A stretch of DNA of 64,000 nt, from assembly GCA_023213395.1 (NCBI GenBank), contig CM041465.1, forward strand, positions 111,111,741-111,175,740. The letters are read 5' to 3'. The translations under genes and the position numbers were made by a program. This DNA is from Cycas panzhihuaensis (lineage: Eukaryota > Cycadophyta). Position 1 is the first letter of the stretch. Every line of letters begins with the position of its first letter. A model generated the notes under the pieces. That model was given only the letters and a program-made list of their open reading frames with translations, was not told the DNA's origin and ran no database searches. Shown here one piece after another: positions 56,923-64,000 of this stretch.

Positions 56923-57427
56923 TTGGTAAGACTATAGGTTTAGATAATTATAAGATCGTGGCAATAGGCATGAGAGTAAAGCTAGATATATAAAAGGGCT
57001 AGACCCATGTGGGAATCTTGGACCATAAAAGATCTTGGTAGGGAGAAAGTTCTTAAAAACTTCTTGCCCCTAGAAGGAGCTAATGAAGAATCTAATATAC
57101 TTGAGTAGTTATTCATTTATTAAGTGATATTAGTTTCATTTACTAAACAACTTACTTCTTTCATGATATATTATATGAGTGTGAGGATTATCTTATATTT
57201 ATATAATCTATCAGGAGTATGATATGAGTTATATGGATTTCCTATTAGGAGACTTATATTAATCCGTCTTCTACTTTTATAAACTTATTACTGTTTGTGT
57301 TTCAGATGATTTTAGGTTTATAAAAATAGAATAAGTAAACCTTTCACTTATCCCATTTTAATCTTTTATTTATCTCCTAGTTTTTATTTTTTCCCTAACC
57401 TTGTCTTTCTTAAACCACCCTACTCTA

Positions 57428-57985
57428 GAACGAGTATAAACTGCCATGTATATAGTATTACAAAAAACTAAAAAACTACATAACTATAAAAGAACAAAAA
57501 AAGAATAAACTATGAGCTTCTATTTCCTTGTTAACAAGTATAAACTATGATAAGAACAACTAACCACAAGATTTTAAGTGCCTGGTGATGAATCTAATCT
57601 AGGATAAGAATAAATTTCAAGCTCCTTATCCACTTGTTAATGAGTATAAACTATGATAAGGTCTTACTCTGAGGCCTCCATACCTGTTAATGACCCTAAA
57701 CTATGACAAAGATCCCTCTAAATTTGATTGTTAATGAGGTTAAAAGATGATACTCAACCTCTAAAAGCCCTCACCCCATTAATGAGGCTAAATTATGATG
57801 GGTTTGCTCTAAAAATTCACCTATTAATTAGCTTAAACTCTGATAGTATATCTTTTTCTCTAGTAAAGAGATTCTGCTCTGAAAAGTCACATGTTAATGA
57901 GCATATAAGCTATGATAATCCATCCTTTTTGCTCCAACAAAAGGATTTCCCTCTAATGCTCTGTTAATGAGAGATAAACTATGAC
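57428..57985. repeat. Irregular array of the TTAATGAG-TAAACTATGATA motif
   Basis: About ten diverged copies of GTTAATGAG-N2-TAAACTATGATA begin near 57428, 57501, 57531, 57635, 57685, 57729, 57777, 57823, 57892 and 57961. Spacing is 44-104 bp and partly alike between copies (a run such as CTCTGAAAAGTCAC precedes some). It lies in the 3' UTR of Tat-like element 2. Confidence 0.85.
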
Positions 57986-57998
57986 CATGTGTATAGTA

Positions 57999-58115
57999 GA
58001 AGCCCATCTACTTTGTGGGCATTTGGTGATGAAGTCCCATCCAGTTTGTGGGCAGTAGATAGCATTTATTTGAAGCTAGAAGTCCTATCCAGTTTATGGG
58101 CATTAGGTAAGTTTT
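57999..58115. repeat. Three imperfect repeats of a CCCATCCAGTTTGTGGGCA unit
   Basis: AGCCCATCTACTTTGTGGGC, GTCCCATCCAGTTTGTGGGC and GTCCTATCCAGTTTATGGGC start near 58003, 58035 and 58082. It is a separate short repeat at the end of the same 3' UTR. Confidence 0.85.
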
Positions 58116-58141
58116 TGATAACCATAGGCACCTAGTCCTTT

Positions 58142-58521
58142 TTTTGCAGTTAATAGTCATCACTCCACTCCCATCTTCTAACCAGGGGAGTACACCTCAT
58201 CTTTTTCAATTTACACATGTGGGTGCTCAATATGTGTAGGTAAGTTAATGTTAATTTGAGTTAAGTTTGTATTATTTTATTATAATTTAAATTTCAGGGG
58301 CTGACAAGTTTCTCTCCTCCCCCAAAATTATAAATATTAAGGGGTGTGCAACCCTGGTGTCTTTAGACACCACCCACATTGGAATATTTGTAAAGCTTTT
58401 TCTATCACAATGGATTGGATATACAATGATTCTTGTTTATGATATTATGCAACTATGATATATTGATGTATTGAAGATTAGTTTATATTCTACCCTACTC
58501 TCCTACATTTTATTTCCTACA
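58142..58521 (+). repeat. 5' LTR of the non-autonomous element
   Basis: Starts TTTTGCAG where the partner has TGTTGGAG (terminal TG lost). TATAAATA at 58329-58336. Ends TTTCCTACA. Confidence 0.92.
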
Positions 58522-58523
58522 TT

Positions 58524-58619
58524 TGGTATTAGAGCTATTTTGGGCCTACATTATTTCCTTCATTTGGTATCAGAGCTTGGTTTAGCTCCATTTTTATTTC
58601 CTACATTTGGTATTAGAGC
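58524..58619 (+). other. Three tandem iMet primer binding sites
   Basis: TGGTATTAGAGC (58524), TGGTATCAGAGC (58565) and TGGTATTAGAGC (58608). Each is preceded by TATTTCCTACATT or TATTTCCTTCATT, the sequence of the LTR end. The LTR edge and PBS are thus repeated with periods of 41 and 43 bp. The middle copy is the perfect one. Confidence 0.9.
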
Positions 58620-58686
58620 CCACGATTGTTGACCTGCTAAATTTTTCTTCAGATATGAGGTATATTTTTTTTAGATATATATATGT

Positions 58687-58960
58687 TATCAAATATTTGG
58701 TATTTTTCAAGTAGATTTATGTCTATTTATCTAATGTTTTCTTAGATCTGTGAAGGAGATCAACTGCAAGTAGTATTTTTTCAAAGTTTTCTTTAGATAT
58801 CTTATATTTTTTTTTAAATCTGCATATTTATCATATATTTGGTATTTTCAAGTATATTTCTGTCTATTTATCTAATATTTTCTTAGGTCTGTGAAGGTTT
58901 TTAGCTGCATGTAATATTCATACAAGTTTTCTTCAAGATTTACTATAATTTACTTTAGAT
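58687..58960 (+). repeat. 142-bp tandem duplication in the leader
   Basis: Two diverged copies beginning near 58687 and 58829 share TATTTGGTATTTTCAAG, GTCTATTTATCTAAT and CTGTGAAGG. AGATCT motifs recur from here to 59220. Confidence 0.8.
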
Positions 58961-59879
58961 CTACTAAATATTCTTCAGATCTACCACATATTTTTTAGAT
59001 CTACTTATTTTAATAAATATTTCACCATTTTTGCCTTATATTTTTCAGATCTGGTATACTTATATCAGATCTACAATATTTAGCTTAAAATATGAAATAT
59101 TTATTCAAGCTTAGTTCAAATATGCTATACTTATTTTAGATCTATTATATTTTCTTTTAGATCTGTATATTTTTCATTATATATTTGACCATATTTTTAA
59201 GTTTTTTCAGATCTACATTTTTTGGTGCATATTCAACTCTCTAGAGAAGCATATACAATAGATCTCATCTTTGCAAGTCTACAAATCAACTACATTACCA
59301 GGTTTTTCAATTTCATTCTTAGATTTAAGCATATATATATATATATATATTTGATATATCTGTTATAACATATTTAAAATCATAGATACAAATACATATT
59401 CTTTTTCAAAAAATATTTTTTTCTCTGTTTAGGATAAGCTCATAAAATAAATTACAGAAATTTATTAGATACAAATATATATATACTTCTTTCTTTCATT
59501 ACATTGATTTATTTTCATCATTTTTTCCAAGATCTACTATATATTCTATGTAAGAGTTCCTCAACTCGCTTTGCCAAAAGTAGACAAAAATTTCAATTAA
59601 AAACCTAAGAGAGGCTCTACAATCAGAAGTAAGATCATTTCTAGAAAAACTACTGCACAATCATTTAGGGCTACCAAAAATAGCCACTATAGTATTTCAT
59701 TACTGAGCATTATTTTTTGAAATATTTTTTATGGTATACATGCTGTATGAAGACTATTCCTTTTCAACTGAAAAACTCAATATTTTTTTTCATATTTTCT
59801 TTGTACAAATCTATGATTTTTTGAAATATTACATTTTTTTACAAAAAGAATACAACAAAATTATCATAATAGATTAGAA
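58961..59879 (+). other. AT-rich leader of the non-autonomous element
   Basis: No gene seen. Contains several CAGATCTAC-like copies up to 59220 and a 20-bp AT dinucleotide run at 59331-59350. Confidence 0.7.
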
Positions 59880-60775
59880 TCTTCCATTGGCATGTAATCC
59901 CATTTCTCTTGCTATTTTATTTCTGCACTTTTCTTTTAAAATCATTGCCCTCTTATCTCTCTGAGTACATATTGAATGTTTATCCTCCAACCCAAAAACA
60001 TATTTCCCTATATCCTGGCTTATCTCTTTAAAATATTTTCCTATTAGATGCTTCTCCTGGATAAACTTGACATTTGATAGTATCTTTGTTGATAGCTCAA
60101 TAGCTTGATTGAATCTATTCTCTGAACTATACCATTACTTTACTTCTCCCCTCAACAACCGTTCATCCAAAATAAGACTCATGAAATCATCATTAAAAAT
60201 AAGTCTCTCTTGAATTTCATCTTCTTAAAAATCTTTTGTGCCATTCGGTGTAATATTCTTGCTTGAGTATCTATCCAATCCACTAACATCAATAGAACAA
60301 TCAAAGCCTCTATTAACAGGATGTCATAGCTCACCAGTAGACTCTTCCACTGTAGCACTCTATGAAGAGTTTATCAACATATTTACTGCAGTAGAACCAT
60401 CAATAAGCCTGTAATCCTCACAGTCATATGCTTGAGTAATTCCAACTGGAACTATCAACAGAGTCTTCTCTGCCACTAGCTCTATCTTCTCTACTTGCTT
60501 CTACAATTAGCACCATCTTTATTTACAAGTATTGTGAATATTTTGAAGTAAGAGAATCCTTATTAGAGTTACATTTGCGCCTGTGAATTCCATATATCGA
60601 CAGGACAAGGGATTCCCAATGACCCAGTAATGAATCATAGTATTTATTGATAAATTATTTGTGGATGGATTTAAGTGCTACAAAAGAGACCCAAAACACC
60701 TGAGTGGTCTTTCTCTAATTCATCATTTTTGTCAATTGTCTACAACGACGACCAAACCCTCCATTAATTGCTATC
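59880..60775 (-). pseudogene. Unidentified decayed coding fragment, antisense in the non-autonomous element
   Basis: The minus strand keeps one frame for about 205 codons from about 60480 to 59880 with only four stops: [114 protein letters not shown]. Further upstream, in another frame, is MIAINGGFGRRCRQLTKMMN (60775). The composition is that of a soluble, charged helical protein. I do not recognise the family. It is not gag or pol. ACGT-type motifs (CTACGTG, CCACGTAAC) lie just upstream at 60800-60855. It may be a captured host gene piece. Confidence 0.6.
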
Positions 60776-62640
60776 ATATTCCTCTCGTTCTTCGATCTCT
60801 CTACGTGCCCGTGTGCAATGTAGCCACGTAACAATGTATTGGTCTACGTGTAGGGTGGATGGCAACATGTAGGGCACGGTAGGTGGGTGACAACGATATT
60901 TAAAATTTGAACATTTTTTCATCTTTTATATTTTTTGTATTTTTTATTCTTTTAAGTTTAAAAAATTAAATTAAATTGTATATAGTTTTAAATCTAGGGT
61001 TAAAATGGCCTTAGCACCTTTACACTTTAGCCCCCTAGTCACATTCCTTTTCCATGTGACCTCTACTTCATTTCTAAAACAGATTTATCACTTTTACAAA
61101 TTTTTTCTTTTTAATTTTTTTAATTTTTTCATTTTATATAAGGTAACTGGAACTTTTTAACCATAACTCCTCACTAGGTCATAAGTTTCTAACAAAACCA
61201 GTTTCATTGCATTAGGAATTTTCTATAGATTAATTTTAAATGGTCATATGAATAATTTGGATATGATTTGACTATGTTTCAGTCGATTTAAACTCAATCA
61301 GTTCTTTTTTGAGCATTTTTAAATTTTTTTATAAAATCACTTTTTTAACTTATTATATTTTATTACTAGGTGACTATTTTCAGCTCAAATCTGTTCCAGG
61401 GTGATCTACTTTCAATAAACTTCATTACCAAACATTTATTTTATTTTTTAGAACTCATTTTGATCACTATTTTAATCGCTGAAAGTGACAATTTAGTGTT
61501 TTTTAGCACTTTTTAAACATTTTTAAAATATATTTACATAAAGGTTCTTGTTGTCATTTCTTCTATAACCTTTTTGTTTGGTATCAAAATTCAATTCTAT
61601 GAGTTTTGTTGGGAAGTTTACTCACTCCCCTTCGATTTGAAACTATTTTTTATAATTTTTAAAGTATTTTTACTAATCTTCAAAATCATTAAAATAGAGG
61701 TACTTAATACCCTCTAATCTACCATATTCACACATTTACATATATTATTTCTCAAGAATTTTAGTTGAAAATATATAAAGTGGATCTTTAAACTTTATGT
61801 GACTATTTTTCATTGTTCTATAAGTATTTTATTAATATTTTTATACTATTTTAGGCTCCCTGCTCTTATTTAGTCTCAACAGGAGGATTATACATTTGGA
61901 TCATTAAAATCTTGACTTGTATGAACCCGTTTTTAAAACGATTTATTCCATTGGATACATATTTTATTAGTCTTCATACTGGTGAAGTTTCATGTTATTC
62001 TAACATCATTTAGTATAACTTTGAAGCTGCCAAACTCAAGCTTGTCTTCTAAACCTTCCTTTTAAGGAGTTCTTTATTGTATTTCTCATTGATCCCTTAT
62101 CCTATATATTCAAATCTCTCATTTAACTTTTATATAAGTCATTTTTAAGTGATTTGTGATAGAAAGTGATCTAAAGTAAAGTGACAAGCCAAGTGTACCT
62201 ATAATTTAAATAGGTATAATTTATTTTTTAAAAGGTTTCTTCTTCATATTTGTTATATTTCAAAGTGAAAATACTCATACATATTTCAGTTTTAGCATTA
62301 TATATTATCATCAAGGTAAAGGATTTATTGCATTGAGAGTTTATATTTATTTATTTGAAAAATTAAAAGATTAAAGATCATTTTTTTATCATCAAAATTT
62401 ATTTTAGATTTATATAGTTAAAAATAATATTTGTTACATTTTAGATTTGTATATTTAAAAGGATATTTGTTATAATTTAGATTTGCTTATATATTCATTA
62501 TTTTCTTATTGCATTTAGTTGATTTATTTTTAAAGGGTATTGCATCTCCTTTAAAAAGGTTATTTGAAATCATATATGTTCATTGGTTTATTAATTATTT
62601 TGATTTGGTAAAAGCACACCTTTTATGTACTAAAATTTTT
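60776..62640 (+). other. Rest of the leader of the non-autonomous element
   Basis: About 1.9 kb, AT-rich, with no coding frame found. A GC-richer stretch at 60780-60890 adjoins the antisense fragment. Confidence 0.6.
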
Positions 62641-63056
62641 CTTAATAAAATGATATAATTTCCTATATTCAATGGACACATTTTTTTACTATGGCACAAG
62701 ACTATAAAAGATCACTTCATTACACATGATCTTTTAAAATATTTATAACATGAATGTAATCTTAGTATTAAAGAAAATTTTAGAAAGGACAATGAAGTAT
62801 TAGGAATATTATTTTGCACTATTAATGATGATGTATTTTATAAAGTATGAATTAATAACTTCTAAATCAGTTTGGGATGTATTGATTTCTACTTATAGTG
62901 GAGATACCCTTAATGTATTTGATGTTACTTTTGATGAGCATGTGAGACATGTGGCAGAATAGGTGCATTATAATGACAAGACCAAGGAAGATTCCAATCA
63001 AATGAATGATTAACTTGTTACATAAGAATCTGATCCTCCATTTGAGGGGGAGAAGG
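62641..63056 (+). pseudogene. Copia gag fragment fused to a pol scrap
   Basis: FPIFNGHIFLLWHKTIKDHF, ITHDLLKYL, stop, KDNEVLGILFCTINDDVFYK is the N-terminal part of a UBN2-type copia gag (the N-G-x3-LW motif). After a shift, SKSVWDVLISTYSGDTLN continues gag, then VFDVTFDEHVRH looks like the region after integrase. The gene would be missing everything between gag and the pol linker, as expected after one large deletion. Confidence 0.65.
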
Positions 63057-63367
63057 AATCTTATGATATGACAGAAAAAGACCTAATGATATGACAAATA
63101 AAGTTAAAATTCCATAAGTTAAAGTTAAATTTACAGTTATTCATCTTTATTTGAATTAAACTACATGTACTTACAGATTTTTCATAGCTATATTTACTTA
63201 CAACTTTTTTGCCCCACTCCATGGTGAAGAGACATATATTGCAAAGAGGGTGAAGCAAGTTGATAAAGATTAAGTTAAGGGATAGATTTTAAAAGTTTTT
63301 TCAAGTATAAATTCCATAAGTTCAAAGAGAAGATACAAATATTCGTGATGACCATTAAGGAGGAGAA
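63057..63367 (+). other. 3' UTR and PPT of the non-autonomous element
   Basis: Non-coding. The PPT AAGGAGGAGAA (63357-63367) abuts the 3' LTR. A second purine run (GAGGGGGAGAAGGAA) is near 63044. Confidence 0.75.
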
Positions 63368-63773
63368 TGTTGGAGTTAATAGTCATCACTCCACTCCCAC
63401 CTTCCAACCAGGGGAGCACACCTCCTCTTCTTCAATTTACACATGTGGGTGCTCAACATGTGTAGGTAAGTTATGGTAAGTTAATTTTAATTAGAGTTAA
63501 GTTTACTTTGAGTTAAGTTTATATTATTTTATTATAATTTAAATTTTAGGAGTTGAGGAGTTTCCCTCCTGTCCCAAAATTATAAATATTGAGAAGTGTG
63601 AAACCCTAGTGTCTTTAGACACCACCCATATTGGAAGATTTTTAAAGCTTTCTTTATCACAATGGATTGAATATACAATGATTCTTATTTATGCTATTAT
63701 GCAACTATGATATATTGATGTATTGGAGATTAGTTTATATTTTGCCCTATTCTCCTGCATTTTATTTCCTATA
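63368..63773 (+). repeat. 3' LTR of the non-autonomous element
   Basis: Starts TGTTGGAGTTAATAG, TATAAATA at 63581-63588, ends TTTCCTATA (relative ends CCTACA), followed by CCTTT. Confidence 0.92.
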
Positions 63774-64000
63774 CCTTTTAGCTAAAAAGACAAATATTGT
63801 GACATTTATAAGTTGAATACCCAGTCCTTTCAAGTAACCCTACTAATAGAAACTTCCTTGAATCAAGTTGCAATGAAGATTTCATTTCACCATGGGAGAA
63901 TAGTATCCCATAATTCATACATTTCATTAGTTTCTATCACTTTCACTAGAATAACCAACACCCATATCATTGGCACCTTTCACCATCCTATATGTTTTTC
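63774..64000. other. Flanking sequence after the last element
   Basis: 227 bp after the target copy. It should continue the 3' region or LTR of Tat-like element 2, but nothing here matches the presumed 5' LTR by eye. Confidence 0.4.

Larger units (their letters stand above)
38413..63773 (+). mobile_element. Tat-like Ty3/gypsy element 2, old and twice interrupted
   Basis: Plus-strand relative of element 1. It has PBS 40669, gag, protease, RT, RNase H, integrase, archaeal-type RNase H and a repeat-rich 3' UTR. Interrupted inside RNase H by copia D (45898-53552) and in its 3' UTR by a non-autonomous LTR element (58142-63773). More stops than element 1, lower GC. No 3' LTR is found before the window ends, and the left edge is uncertain. 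The given end is the last verified insert; the element may continue to 64000. Confidence 0.82.
58142..63773 (+). mobile_element. Non-autonomous LTR element of copia origin
   Basis: 5632 bp, plus strand. LTRs 58142-58521 (380 bp) and 63368-63773 (406 bp, 26 bp longer through a short internal duplication around GAGTTAAGTTT). Target duplication CCTTT at 58137-58141 and 63774-63778. iMet-type PBS in three copies, PPT AAGGAGGAGAA at 63357-63367. No integrase core, RT or RNase H; only a gag scrap near the 3' end. It must have depended on another element's enzymes, like the large retrotransposon derivatives (LARDs) of plants. Confidence 0.92.

Noticed and set aside
59331-59350. AT dinucleotide run
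   Set aside because: Ordinary simple repeat in AT-rich DNA.
63774-64000. Possible 3' LTR of Tat-like element 2
   Set aside because: Too short, and no match by eye to the presumed 5' LTR; left unassigned.
1-64000. CRISPR arrays, rRNA, tRNA genes, bacterial operons
   Set aside because: None seen. All regular repeats are LTRs or element UTR repeats, and the tRNA-like motifs are primer binding sites only.

Overview
The window is plant nuclear DNA from a repeat-rich genome. I see no ordinary host gene, tRNA, rRNA or CRISPR array. It is a stack of LTR retrotransposons inserted into one another. The tRNA-iMet primer binding sites, a long Ty3/gypsy element carrying a second (archaeal-type) RNase H, a chromodomain Ty3/gypsy element and Ty1/copia elements with an integrase-before-RT order all point to a seed plant. 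I cannot name the species.

Layout. (1) 1-22323, minus strand: a very long Tat-like Ty3/gypsy element whose left LTR starts outside the window. In element order it has 5' LTR, PBS, gag, protease, RT, RNase H, integrase, an ANTISENSE accessory gene with a plant mobile domain (PMD), archaeal-type RNase H, PPT and 3' LTR. Its protease is split by (2) 9670-16404, minus: a young chromodomain Ty3/gypsy element with two 1056-bp LTRs and target duplication ACAAT. (3) 22324-23554, minus: the leader, PBS and truncated LTR of a copia element. (4) 23555-35367, plus: the RT/RNase H end and LTR of another copia element. It is split by (5) a nearly complete copia element at 24030-31624, plus, duplication AACTT, and by (6) a truncated minus-strand copia element from 31986 to about 35025. 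(7) 35368 to about 38412, plus: PBS, leader, gag and protease of a copia element that appears to share its LTR with (4). (8) About 38.4 kb to 58141, plus: a second, older Tat-like gypsy element with the same gag-PR-RT-RH-INT-archaeal RNase H order. It is split inside RNase H by (9) a minus-strand copia element at 45898-53552, duplication TGATA. Its 3' region is hit by (10) a non-autonomous LTR element at 58142-63773, plus, duplication CCTTT. That element has three tandem PBS copies, a gag remnant and an unidentified antisense coding fragment.

Three insertions (2, 5 and 9) can be verified from the sequence: removing the insert and one target copy rejoins the host reading frame. LTR differences counted by eye put (2) as the youngest (about 3%), (9) at about 7%, and (1) and (5) at about 8-9%. 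All coding regions except the gag of (2) are broken by stops and frameshifts, many of the C-to-T type.

The most interesting parts are the antisense PMD gene with its own TATA box (2753-5360), the archaeal RNase H lying downstream of integrase in both Tat-like elements, a TAAACTATG motif found after integrase in both and amplified into arrays in one, the triple PBS, and the unrecognised antisense reading frame at 59880-60775.
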